47,617 nt of DNA from Bacteroidota bacterium. GTDB lineage: Bacteria > Bacteroidota > Ignavibacteria > Kapaibacteriales > NICIL-2. The notes beneath the pieces were generated by a model. That model made no database searches and was not told where the DNA came from. It was given only the letters and a program-made list of their open reading frames with translations. Positions within the stretch are counted from its first letter, which is position 1; each line of letters begins with the position of its first letter. Position numbers and translations under genes: made by a program. Positions 16,824 through 25,930 of this stretch are shown one piece after another. The DNA lies in the NCBI GenBank assembly GCA_019695345.1, contig JAIBAE010000027.1, positions 1-47,617 of the forward strand, in the 5' to 3' direction.

Positions 16824-19800
16824 TTATCGTATAATCACAAACGGAACACTCACAGTATTTACAGAACCTTTTACCCGTACATAGTATGTACCGGATACGA
16901 ATGTACTTGTATTGATGTGAAGATTACTTCCTGATCTTATCAACCCTTTTTCCATCGTCCTGCCAAGCGCATCTGTTACTGCATAAGAATAATCAAAGTT
17001 ACTCGTTTCTATATCTTCTAACAAACCAGTGAACTTTATATCTATTTCATTATCTGCCGGGTTTGGTTTTACCGTTAGTACGTTTTCATGTTGTAGTTCT
17101 TTTCCTAAATCTACAGTTATGACTTCTGTACTTTCTGATTCTTTCCCTAATTGGTCATCAGGTGTTATCCCATCAATTTGTATTTCTTCTGTATATCTTA
17201 CGTTCTCACCACATCCATTAATAATAATAACTCGATACTCATCATTACCACCACGTATCAAACGAACCCCGTTTCGATATTTTTCATCTGAGTTACGTGA
17301 TGTATAAGGCAGTGCCACTCTGTTTCTTCTGTTACTTTTGCTTTGTAACTCCATTCTGAAACATGGATTCATTATACCTTTTACATATGTTCGTAACAGT
17401 GAAGAATTACCAACTTTGAACCATGATGTTTTTAGGGTATCGTACTGATTTTGTTTTCCATCTTTCTCATTATCACCACGTGCTACAATATTTAACTCTT
17501 TTCCATCTATATCCGGTTGAGCGTACAATAACCTACGTCCGCTTGGCAGAATATATCCAGACCAATACAATGGTTTGTAATCTTCCATTGAAGCAGCTTT
17601 ATAGAACATTTCCGCAGATGAAACCAAAGTATCAGATTCATATTTTGGTTGATACAATCGGCGAGTTTGATTCCATTGGTTCATAGATTGCACTGCATGC
17701 TGTGCAGACAATCGTGGAGATTTACCTTCAAATACAAAGTGTAAGTTATTCGGATATAAACTATAATTCTCAAGGACAGGGTTTATTGGTAAGAATGACC
17801 AATATCCATAATTCAATTGCCACAATCTTGGATGCCAGTCAAACCCATTTGCATACCTTGATTGAAAGTTCATTACACAAGAACTATCTGATACATTTGT
17901 AAAATTATCAACTGCATCTAACCTTGAGTTTCCACCTTGTGATATTTGAACTTGTGATAAATTGGACGTTAACGACGTGACTGTCCTGTATTGCCAGCAC
18001 GACCATGACGGAGGTATGTTATTATATGCAAACGCATAGTCAATACCACGTGTAGATAAAAATGTTCTTCCATTCTCAGGTATTGTTTGCCACACAACCC
18101 TATCCCAATGTGCTGTTATATATGAACGTAAAGGAACTGCGCCATTTCCGAACTCCTCCAATCCACGGTATACCATCGGGTACATGTGTCTGCCAGTCCA
18201 GTTGTTTACCGTATCCATTGTAAGAATTGCAATTACGGTGTCGCCATTTGCGGCAGTATCTACCGGACATTGGTAAGCAGTACTTGGTGTTAAGCCGTCC
18301 GGCATTTTATAACTGATAGTAAACGGATTTGTTGAGGTGTTGAGATGTACCACAGAATAATTGATATAATTATTCGGAGCAATTGGAGTTAATCGTTCCT
18401 CCCATACCAAAGCCGCTTCCGTTTCATGTAAATTGATTCTGGAATATGTATTAAGATTTGGATGTTGACAAACAGTATTTGGCGAAGTGCTTAACCGAAT
18501 TGAGATTGCAGGTGTACCATTAGTAAAGTTCCTCGCTTGTGGGAGTTTCCACCGTGTTACGATTCCGCGAACACTATCAGCCCATGAATAATAATTGCCA
18601 AGCCACGAAGCATTTATGGTTGGTGCGCCCCATGTGGAAAGGAATGTACTATCATTCAGCCAAGTACCGTTCTCGAATCTACCTGCCTGTGTTGAATCAA
18701 TTTCTTGCTCTACTCCGGCTGATTGTGTCCCTTCAGCATCCAAAACATTTTCTACAATTCTGATTTTCATTGTATCCGGTTTATCTGCACAGGCATACAC
18801 AACATATACACTTACCTTAGGTGCGTTTGGTGCGCTTGTATCCGCCCTTACAACAAGAGAAGGATAACCACAATACATCAATTGTCTTCCACCATCTAAT
18901 TTTGTAATACTATCTTGGGTAATCTTAATTTCTGATTCCCATTGAATACCTCCCAAAATAGTTGCTTCTTTGGGATAGGGAATTGAGCGTTTGTAAAACA
19001 CATTCATTCTATTTGTTGCAGTATCCACACGATGATAAACAGCATGATAACGTAATTGATTGGAGTATACAAGACGATGCGTTAAAGGGTTTACTGTTGT
19101 TACAGGGTAACTACACATTTTCCTTTGATTGGGATTTTCTACATCACCGGATGAAAAGGTACTCTTAACCCGTTGTATGGTAACCCTGAACAGCTTTCCT
19201 TCTCCAGGGGTGTAATTCATAACTAACTTTGCGTTTGTCTTTATCACCGTGTCCAAAGTACCGCCAACTTCCTGAATGTGAAACACTCTCGGAATAGTAT
19301 CCGGTGGGATGTAGTTAAAAGGAATCGTTATCTCTCTGCATCCTTGACGTTTCCAATATTTATCGCGCCACCATGCTGCTGTTTGACTATTGTTGTCACG
19401 CCAGTATGTTCCACCGTTTTGCAATAGTGCATCCCAATCGGCAGTTGGGACAAATACCATTTCTCCGTTTGCATAGTTTGCATCGCGCCACAAAGCATCG
19501 GTTCTCCTGTTCTGAACTCCAAGATAAAACACACTATCGGTTGACAATGTATTCCGTTTTAAGAGTGTTACATCATAAAAACAAGAATCTTTGCCAGCGG
19601 TTGCGTTTTCATACAAAGGGAGGTTTTGACTATTTACTCTGTTTAGTGGTCGGGTGGTAATACCTGCTACATAGATAAACTTCTTTAGTACACTATCGTT
19701 AGTATTTAACGACGGATGCTGTGTGTATAACTTTATGAATCCCTTTCCATACCATGCTTGTAACGTGAGACTTAACAACTCGCTACCATTATCCTTAACC

Positions 19801-22292
19801 CATGAATTATTACGCTCACATTCAACCCGTAAACTCTTCATACCCAAATAGAAATGGTCCATATCAGTATGCATATCATTTAACCAGTAATACGAAGCAT
19901 TCATATAGTTATGCCAACGTATGGTGTCAGCATCATTTCTATTTACCCAATCACCACCTATATCATCACTTCGTAACAATGCATTACCTTGTAAATTATG
20001 TATTGGGTTTGCCATCCAAAATCCTAAGGTAAAACCGTGGTTGTCAAAATTAGTATTAGGATATGTTGAGGTATATACATTATTGCCGGGTGTAGTTCCC
20101 ATATAATAATACACAACACCTTTAGCACCAAGTAACAAGGGGAATCGAGTCATTAGCTTTATTTCCTCTCCTGTTTTTGGGCGTTCTCCTCCATCTTGAT
20201 AAGCCATTGGTCCTTGCGAAGCAGTATCATCTAATCGCCAATACTCGGTAGATAACCAGATATTGGCAAGCCAAGGTTTTCCCGAATACATAAATCCACG
20301 AGGAATATAATATGAATAGTACAAATCCTTCTCAATTTTTGCTTGAGTCCCTACATGAAATATTAACGTATCTTTTGACGAACCATCCCATGAAAACCGT
20401 TCTGGATAAGGATTAAATGGGAGCGGTATTGTGGTGAGTGATTGTCTTGTGTTTCTACTCGGAAATTTAGTATCATATCGTGTTTCGTAATTTGAATGTA
20501 AACTATCAAGGTTGTCTGTATCATAATACTTATTCTTATTACCATCTAACTCAACATTGCCTAAATATCCTCGTTTCTGTCCGAATGCACGATGAGTCGC
20601 ATCACTCCCATATCTATAAAATGGTACGGCAACATCATTTTGAAACTGTAGGTTTGCTCCAGACCAATAGTAGGAATATCCTTTTGCATGGAGCGCGTGT
20701 GCTGTATATGTCTCAAATTTAGGGGATGATTCCTCGTTGGTTAAGCCACCTGTGAGTAAGTTCTGATAACGATTAGGCCACCACCACAACGCATTACGTT
20801 CTTCCATACCGTAAATAGCCAAAACCTTTAAGTCGCGGGTTGGAAGTGCCGTATTGATGCTATCAAGCATGTGTTCCATACTCATTATCATATTACGATA
20901 GTATATATCAAAATGCCCACGATACAATTTTTGTGATAACGGTGTTTCAAATCGTAACCAATCAAGAGCAATATTCAAATGACCATGATACGTAACCTGT
21001 ATATCTAAACTATCTATGTATGGATCGGTACGTTTTTTTATTTCGTTACGACTTTCCATTTCAGGACGAAATATCTTATTATTAGGTACTATATCATTAC
21101 AAATAAATTCCGCAGAAAGAGTAATACTGCTATCACCAACCGTTGAAGTACCAAGTGCAAGCATTTCACCAGTAATATTCCACGTAACTGCCCCGTTGGC
21201 ATTTACAGTTAAGTTACGGGCAAGTCCGCGATAGTCGTTTCTTGCTCCACGTATGTGAACGGTATCACCACCGGAAAATCTGCTAAACTTGATAGTGTTT
21301 GTGGAATAACTAACACTCCATGTTGTATCGTAGTGAGTACCGGCAGAGTCTGTCCAGACTTTGATGGTATCAATAGTGCCATGTGGGTTTAATAATACAA
21401 TAGGTAACTGAACGGAAAGTATTACACTATCCCGTAGATTTGTTGGGACAGATTCACGGGAACGGAGATTAAGACTCAAATACCAGACACGACCATTGAT
21501 ACTATCTCTTGACCTTTGAAGTTGTTGGAGTGTGACATCATTTTGTGGGTCAAGCATTGCCAAACCTACCGCATCAATAAAATTTACCATTGTATCTTTT
21601 GAGCCCCCTTTGGAACAGTAAAAACCGTAGGAAAGAAATCTAAGTATATCGGGACGCCACAGTTTAGAGAGAACTAATTGAGGGGTAGTAACACTGTCTT
21701 TATCCAATAGTACCCTTGGGTAATCGGGCTGGGTAGTATCACTTAGTATTCGTGTTTTACTTTTTGTTTTAAAACCAAATACACCACCTTCTTTATCGGC
21801 AGGACGGGGGGTAAATGCCTGTGATTCTTGTACGGTTATGGTTGGTTCGATTTGTTGGGCTATACAATTTAACATGGGATGATAGTACTTTCGGATGGTG
21901 TCGTATAAAAACACACTATTTATAGCCTTGTAATCCAGATACATAAAGAATCTTGTACTATCAGGATATTTAAGATTATTATACATGCTATCGGCGGGGC
22001 GATTACCATACCAATTGGTTGCATAATAGAACTTTGTATGCGCCGTATTGGTGTGCATTGCGTTATCAAAGTTACTTACCTCTCCTCCCCAATTCCAACC
22101 TATAATAGGATGCGTTAGGTGATAGGTGCGGTCATAGACATTTGTATTATTGAGGTTAGGCAGTCCGTTTTCATTTGTTAACGTTCCAAGAGGTGGGGGC
22201 GTTTGGATTTGTGCATGTAGCGTATTACCCAAAGTTAGCAATACACCAATAGCTATCGTGACTGTTACAACAGTCTTTCGTAATGTTTTCAT
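16824..22292 (-). CDS. Giant secreted protein with T9SS sorting domain
   Basis: An 1822-residue protein with an N-terminal signal peptide (hydrophobic core residues 10-22, ending TLHAQ) and a C-terminal T9SS type A domain (KPNPADNEIDIKF, DALGRTMEKG, SGTYYVRV, ending FVIIR). The 1700 residues between are rich in Trp, Tyr, Asn and Asp. A stretch around residues 480-760, with WWWPNRYQ, GMEERNALWW and a TRFPLLLGAKGVVYYYMG segment, looks like part of a barrel-type glycoside hydrolase, but I cannot name a family or catalytic residues. Later parts read like beta-sandwich or propeller segments. It is the second gene of an operon, 12 bp after a T9SS propeller protein. Substrate and role are unknown. 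Confidence 0.8.
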   Translation of the reverse strand: MKTLRKTVVTVTIAIGVLLTLGNTLHAQIQTPPPLGTLTNENGLPNLNNTNVYDRTYHLTHPIIGWNWGGEVSNFDNAMHTNTAHTKFYYATNWYGNRPADSMYNNLKYPDSTRFFMYLDYKAINSVFLYDTIRKYYHPMLNCIAQQIEPTITVQESQAFTPRPADKEGGVFGFKTKSKTRILSDTTQPDYPRVLLDKDSVTTPQLVLSKLWRPDILRFLSYGFYCSKGGSKDTMVNFIDAVGLAMLDPQNDVTLQQLQRSRDSINGRVWYLSLNLRSRESVPTNLRDSVILSVQLPIVLLNPHGTIDTIKVWTDSAGTHYDTTWSVSYSTNTIKFSRFSGGDTVHIRGARNDYRGLARNLTVNANGAVTWNITGEMLALGTSTVGDSSITLSAEFICNDIVPNNKIFRPEMESRNEIKKRTDPYIDSLDIQVTYHGHLNIALDWLRFETPLSQKLYRGHFDIYYRNMIMSMEHMLDSINTALPTRDLKVLAIYGMEERNALWWWPNRYQNLLTGGLTNEESSPKFETYTAHALHAKGYSYYWSGANLQFQNDVAVPFYRYGSDATHRAFGQKRGYLGNVELDGNKNKYYDTDNLDSLHSNYETRYDTKFPSRNTRQSLTTIPLPFNPYPERFSWDGSSKDTLIFHVGTQAKIEKDLYYSYYIPRGFMYSGKPWLANIWLSTEYWRLDDTASQGPMAYQDGGERPKTGEEIKLMTRFPLLLGAKGVVYYYMGTTPGNNVYTSTYPNTNFDNHGFTLGFWMANPIHNLQGNALLRSDDIGGDWVNRNDADTIRWHNYMNASYYWLNDMHTDMDHFYLGMKSLRVECERNNSWVKDNGSELLSLTLQAWYGKGFIKLYTQHPSLNTNDSVLKKFIYVAGITTRPLNRVNSQNLPLYENATAGKDSCFYDVTLLKRNTLSTDSVFYLGVQNRRTDALWRDANYANGEMVFVPTADWDALLQNGGTYWRDNNSQTAAWWRDKYWKRQGCREITIPFNYIPPDTIPRVFHIQEVGGTLDTVIKTNAKLVMNYTPGEGKLFRVTIQRVKSTFSSGDVENPNQRKMCSYPVTTVNPLTHRLVYSNQLRYHAVYHRVDTATNRMNVFYKRSIPYPKEATILGGIQWESEIKITQDSITKLDGGRQLMYCGYPSLVVRADTSAPNAPKVSVYVVYACADKPDTMKIRIVENVLDAEGTQSAGVEQEIDSTQAGRFENGTWLNDSTFLSTWGAPTINASWLGNYYSWADSVRGIVTRWKLPQARNFTNGTPAISIRLSTSPNTVCQHPNLNTYSRINLHETEAALVWEERLTPIAPNNYINYSVVHLNTSTNPFTISYKMPDGLTPSTAYQCPVDTAANGDTVIAILTMDTVNNWTGRHMYPMVYRGLEEFGNGAVPLRSYITAHWDRVVWQTIPENGRTFLSTRGIDYAFAYNNIPPSWSCWQYRTVTSLTSNLSQVQISQGGNSRLDAVDNFTNVSDSSCVMNFQSRYANGFDWHPRLWQLNYGYWSFLPINPVLENYSLYPNNLHFVFEGKSPRLSAQHAVQSMNQWNQTRRLYQPKYESDTLVSSAEMFYKAASMEDYKPLYWSGYILPSGRRLLYAQPDIDGKELNIVARGDNEKDGKQNQYDTLKTSWFKVGNSSLLRTYVKGIMNPCFRMELQSKSNRRNRVALPYTSRNSDEKYRNGVRLIRGGNDEYRVIIINGCGENVRYTEEIQIDGITPDDQLGKESESTEVITVDLGKELQHENVLTVKPNPADNEIDIKFTGLLEDIETSNFDYSYAVTDALGRTMEKGLIRSGSNLHINTSTFVSGTYYVRVKGSVNTVSVPFVIIR

Positions 22293-22304
22293 TGATGTCT
22301 CCTC

Positions 22305-23639
22305 TTATTTAATTAGTATGAATGAATAAGAGAAGACTGTATCTAACTGTTTAAACGTAATGGTATATCTACCATTTATCAGTTTTGAGACATCAAATTC
22401 TACTGAGTGATTACCCTGCCGTAATAACGTAATATTAGATGGTGATTGATTCCCGAGATTATCAATTGTTTCAACTAAATAAATAGGACTAACATCGTCA
22501 ATTTTAGTATCAATGATTGTTAACATACCTGTTGTTGGTATTGGTAACAATGTTGGTTGTTTTTGAACATCTGAAGTTACAGAAGTTGTTCCACATAATT
22601 TTGCAACACTATACATCATCATATACCCATTACCTGCCATTAAATATTTTCTATCTTGGCTAATACTTGCCGGAACAGCCCATCCATCCTCACCTAATGC
22701 TTTGCATACTTCTTCGCCTGTACTTGTTTCAACAATTGATAATGTTCCTCCTGCTTTAGTATCATGAAGGAAAAATTTACTACCTTGATTAAAACTGAGG
22801 TATGCCTCGCCAATCCTCAGTGGATATTGAAATTTATTTTTTAGTTGCAAACCATCGTAAAGAAAATACGCATTGTAATCTATTTTGTTAACATCGTTTT
22901 TCCCAAGTGCAATTACATTAGTACTGCCTGGTATAGCATAAAACGCTCTTATATTATCTGCACCTGCTTTTAGTTCTCCTGTTTCAATATCAATAGTTAT
23001 TCCATAGTATTTATTGGAGAGTTCTTTATTTAGACTACCACTGAATACATATTGATTCACAACAATACATAACGTTCTACTGTCACCTAATAAAGCTGAA
23101 CCTTGTAAACTTGTTATTTTATCTGTTGAGTTTTGCCCGCTCCCACTTAATACCGTATCTCTAAATATTTGTGATTGTTTACGTAGTCTTCCCGTTTGTG
23201 CATCCCATAGCGTATAGCCTTTTGCATTAAAGCCAACCAATGTTTGATTATCTGCCGATATTGTGTAGGTATTGCTTAGTGAATCCCATTCAAATGTTGT
23301 TATAACTTGCCAGTTATTACGCCAATCTACTAGCTTGGGGATATTATTATCACCTAACCATATTAGAGCATATTTACCATCTTGTGTAAACTGCTTAAAG
23401 TAAAATGGTCTTTCGTCTAAGAGTTGACCATCTGACGGACGATACATTTTTGAGATTGAATTGTTTGAATTGGTTTCTAATCCCGTCACAATCACAAAAG
23501 AATCATCAGGTGCGAAAGTGACACCGCCAACATCCATATTTGTTTGACGCGTGTATAAGGTGTCCCATGTTCCGGCACGGGTAAGAGAGGAAACTGTACA
23601 AAGTAGAATTGTACAGTACAGAACAATTTTGAGTTTCAT
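22305..23639 (-). CDS. Secreted propeller-like protein with T9SS sorting domain
   Basis: A 444-residue protein. The frame opens upstream to 23729, but the ATG at 23639 has AGGAG at the right distance (AGGAGTTCTTTTATG) and begins a proper signal peptide (MKLKIVLYCTILLCTV), so I start there. The mature part contains WD40/PQQ-like blade segments: GGVTFAPDDSFVIVTG, FTQDGKYALIWLGD, TISADNQTLVGFN and SISQDRKYLMAGNG. The last 75 or so residues form a T9SS sorting domain (LLPIPTTGMLTI, GRYTITFKQ, ending SFILIK). It is the first gene of the operon with the giant T9SS protein. No catalytic motif is seen. Confidence 0.8.
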   Translation of the reverse strand: MKLKIVLYCTILLCTVSSLTRAGTWDTLYTRQTNMDVGGVTFAPDDSFVIVTGLETNSNNSISKMYRPSDGQLLDERPFYFKQFTQDGKYALIWLGDNNIPKLVDWRNNWQVITTFEWDSLSNTYTISADNQTLVGFNAKGYTLWDAQTGRLRKQSQIFRDTVLSGSGQNSTDKITSLQGSALLGDSRTLCIVVNQYVFSGSLNKELSNKYYGITIDIETGELKAGADNIRAFYAIPGSTNVIALGKNDVNKIDYNAYFLYDGLQLKNKFQYPLRIGEAYLSFNQGSKFFLHDTKAGGTLSIVETSTGEEVCKALGEDGWAVPASISQDRKYLMAGNGYMMMYSVAKLCGTTSVTSDVQKQPTLLPIPTTGMLTIIDTKIDDVSPIYLVETIDNLGNQSPSNITLLRQGNHSVEFDVSKLINGRYTITFKQLDTVFSYSFILIK

Positions 23640-23740
23640 AAAAGAACTCCTATAAATATGTGAGTAAAACAATAAGCCCACCTTAACACATCTTGCTCCC
23701 TTACTCCCATGTGCAAAAACGGGCGGCAATTCATTTATGC

Positions 23741-23852
23741 TCTAAGCTCGGTACTTGGCAGAACCGCGAATCGGAACAATAAAGAACGCGCCCGCAAGCG
23801 GGCGTTCCCTTACTGTAATTCCGATTCTTTAACTGCCAAGTTTTAGCTTAGA
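23741..23852. repeat. 112-bp interrupted palindrome (MITE-like or structured RNA)
   Basis: Nested arms pair outside to inside: TCTAAGCT (23741-23748) with AGCTTAGA (23845-23852); ACTTGGCAG (23753-23761) with CTGCCAAGT (23833-23841); GAATCGGAA (23768-23776) with TTCCGATTC (23819-23827); and CGCCCGC with GCGGGCG in the centre (23789-23804). Short non-matching loops separate the arms. No similar sequence occurs elsewhere in the window. It could be a non-autonomous mobile element, a cruciform, or a structured leader about 100 bp before the 23639 start. Confidence 0.65.
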
Positions 23853-24199
23853 ATCCAGTAACTAACGCTATCTATGTATCTAAAAACTATTCTATGTATA
23901 TATCTATACTATGCCTCGTTGTTTTACGTTGCTCCAAACATACAATTGATTGGTTCAATAGCAAAACATTATTATGTTACTTTCGCTTTACAAATGTAAT
24001 ATTGCTCTACATTTACATTTCTTAGCAAAATCTTAGCAAACGTAAACAATGTTTTCTAACAAGGCGGTACTCATTTTCTACGGTGTTAAAATGTAAGTAT
24101 CTGTATTTGTTTGAGATAACTTTTTATGCACATTGTTGTTTAACACTCACTTCTCAATTATTATTAAACAATATCTAATAAACAATTCGTTTTGTGTTC
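23853..24199. other. AT-rich gene-free stretch
   Basis: No supportable ORF. It is AT-rich, with a short direct repeat (TTAGCAAA twice, near 24021 and 24032). It separates the palindrome from the 21-bp tandem array. Confidence 0.5.
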
Positions 24200-24493
24200 C
24201 AAGCCGCAGGTCTTTTATCCCAAGCCACTAGTTGTTTGCCTCAAGCCACGGGTCGTTTGCCTCAAGCCACGGGTCGTTTGCCTCAAGCCACGAGTCGTTT
24301 GCCTCAAGCCACAGGTTTCATGCGTCAAGCCACAGGTTTCATGCGACAAGCCACGGGTTGTTTGTGTCAAGCCACGGGTTTCATGCTCCAAGCCACGGGT
24401 TGTTTGTCTCAAGCCACGGGTTGTTTGCTCCAAGCCACGGGTTGTTTGTCGCAAGCCACGGGTTGTTTGCTTCAAGCCACGGGTTGTTTTGTA
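24200..24493. repeat. Tandem array: fourteen 21-bp units
   Basis: Fourteen head-to-tail 21-bp units without gaps. The core is CAAGCCACGGGTTGTTTG (18 nt) followed by a 3-nt variable spacer. Three interior units (6, 7 and 9) carry the variant ending GGTTTCATG. The core is an imperfect dyad (CAA-x-C-x-AC / GT-x-G-x-TTG). Because 21 is a multiple of three, several frames on both strands stay open; one from GTG at 24194 would encode heptads of the type QATGCLx. No frame has a good start, Shine-Dalgarno sequence or signal peptide, and the varying positions do not favour synonymous sites, so I call it a DNA repeat, with translation possible but unsupported. Confidence 0.85.
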
Positions 24494-24733
24494 TGTTAAT
24501 CCTGTAGTTTCTTGTTTAACAAGTGTTTCACTCACTGCACAATTGATACAATAACTACATGTTGCTCTCCGTTTTCATTACCAAAGCGTTCCCTATTTTC
24601 TCTGTTCTTTTCCAATTCCCTTACTTCTCATTTCTTTGCCTTCCGTCTCTGCACCCTTAGAAATGACTTGTATCTGAATGTGAATACCATGAGAAAGTTG
24701 ATACAACAATTCACCATGTAGCATTATCAACTT

Positions 24734-24754
24734 TGTCCGGTGGTTTGCCGGACA
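24734..24754 (+). promoter_or_regulatory. Hairpin in the leader of the FN3-domain gene
   Basis: A perfect 7-bp stem TGTCCGG / CCGGACA with a 7-nt loop, 38 bp before the start at 24793. There is no T-tract, so it is more likely an operator or leader structure than a terminator. The preceding 24494-24733 shows no gene. Confidence 0.35.
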
Positions 24755-24792
24755 TTCATTTGTTTCACTTTTTTCCAAGGAAGGGGTTACCT

Positions 24793-25728
24793 ATGTCTAT
24801 TCCCCTCGACAACAGTTTTGTAAGCGACACCATTGCCGTCCGTTTGGCACGTTTACAATCAATTCAAAGCAACCACACCAACGTAGGAACTTGGTGCGGT
24901 ACGGTTCCCAACGATATTAGCCAATGGATGGCTGTGTGTTATACTGAATACAGTTCCATTGTCGGCTCGGCAGAAGTTGAAAATCTTGGCGCACAAGCAG
25001 CAACAGCATTGCTTCGCGAAAAACGTACAGCATTGCGCAAAGAACTTCTTACCGCTAAACAGTACATTCAATCATTCTTTGCTTCCGATGACGTTCATAG
25101 AAAAGCATACGGCTTAGAAAACGAAATGCCATCCAAAGCAGATGAATTGCGAACAGTGGCAGGTACAGTGTTACAAGTTCATGCAGACCATGTTACGGCA
25201 AACATAACCCACAGAATGCCCGATGCTCTGGCAACTCGCCTGCAAACTGCACATACCGACTTAACCGATGCGCAAGACACACACTCTAAAGAAAACGCAG
25301 AGAAACGGCAGGCACGTGCGGCAGAACAAGATAGGTTTGATTCCGATACGCGAATGTTACGGAAACTGCTTGCCTTGTGGCACGCGGCTATTGGCGATAC
25401 CGACGAACGCATTGCATTTATTGGAATGGTAAATGTACAAACAGGTGGAAACAGCGGACAACCCGGCGCGCCTGTACTTACATTTAATAACGATGCAAAA
25501 ACATTAACCATAACACCCGATGCAAACCGACCCGAAGCTACAAGCTACAATGTACAATACCGTACAACTGTACCAAATGCCGATTGGAACGACTTTACAA
25601 CAGGTACAACCACAACCGTACCACTAACCGACGAACGCATAACCACAGGTACAGCATATCAGTTTCGCGCTCGTGCCCGTAATGCCAACGGTTACGGAGA
25701 GTGGAGTTCTGTTATCAATGTTGGATAA
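24793..25728 (+). CDS. Fibronectin type III domain protein, no signal peptide
   Basis: A 311-residue protein from the ATG at 24793, chosen because AAGGAAGGGG precedes it at the right distance and the upstream extension would run through a leader hairpin. Residues 1-210 are mostly helical and charged (VRLARLQSIQSNHTN, LLREKRTALRKELLTAK, HSKENAEKRQARAAEQDR), a probable helical bundle of unknown family. Residues about 220-311 form an FN3 domain: PGAPVLTFNNDAKTLTITP, YNVQYRTT, TTVPLTDERITTGTAYQFRARARNANGYGEWS. No signal peptide or T9SS tail is seen, so location is uncertain. It stands alone between the tandem array and a strong terminator. Confidence 0.75.
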   Translation: MSIPLDNSFVSDTIAVRLARLQSIQSNHTNVGTWCGTVPNDISQWMAVCYTEYSSIVGSAEVENLGAQAATALLREKRTALRKELLTAKQYIQSFFASDDVHRKAYGLENEMPSKADELRTVAGTVLQVHADHVTANITHRMPDALATRLQTAHTDLTDAQDTHSKENAEKRQARAAEQDRFDSDTRMLRKLLALWHAAIGDTDERIAFIGMVNVQTGGNSGQPGAPVLTFNNDAKTLTITPDANRPEATSYNVQYRTTVPNADWNDFTTGTTTTVPLTDERITTGTAYQFRARARNANGYGEWSSVINVG

Positions 25729-25751
25729 TTGTAAATAGCAGTATAAAAGGA

Positions 25752-25779
25752 AAAAGGTCAGGTGAAAACCTGACCTTTT
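25752..25779 (+). terminator. Rho-independent terminator of the FN3-domain gene
   Basis: A perfect 12-bp stem AAAAGGTCAGGT / ACCTGACCTTTT with a GAAA loop, followed by GTTTTG, 23 bp after the stop codon. Confidence 0.9.
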
Positions 25780-25930
25780 GTTTTGTTGGGAATCTTTTAG
25801 AATCTAATCTCAACACTAAGAAGCTTTCACATTCATACACATTCTTTCATGTCTAAGATTTACTTTCTATGTCAGAGAAGCCATGAACCAGTTGAATATG
25901 TTGTAAGACAATCTTTAGCAAGAAAAACAT

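Noticed and set aside
24200-24493. CRISPR array
   Set aside because: Units are contiguous 21-mers with only 3 variable bases; there are no 30-40 bp unique spacers and no cas genes.
24192-24554. Overlapping ORFs of 90-120 codons on both strands through the tandem array
   Set aside because: All come from a 21-bp repeat keeping frames open; none has a Shine-Dalgarno sequence, a normal start or a recognisable domain.
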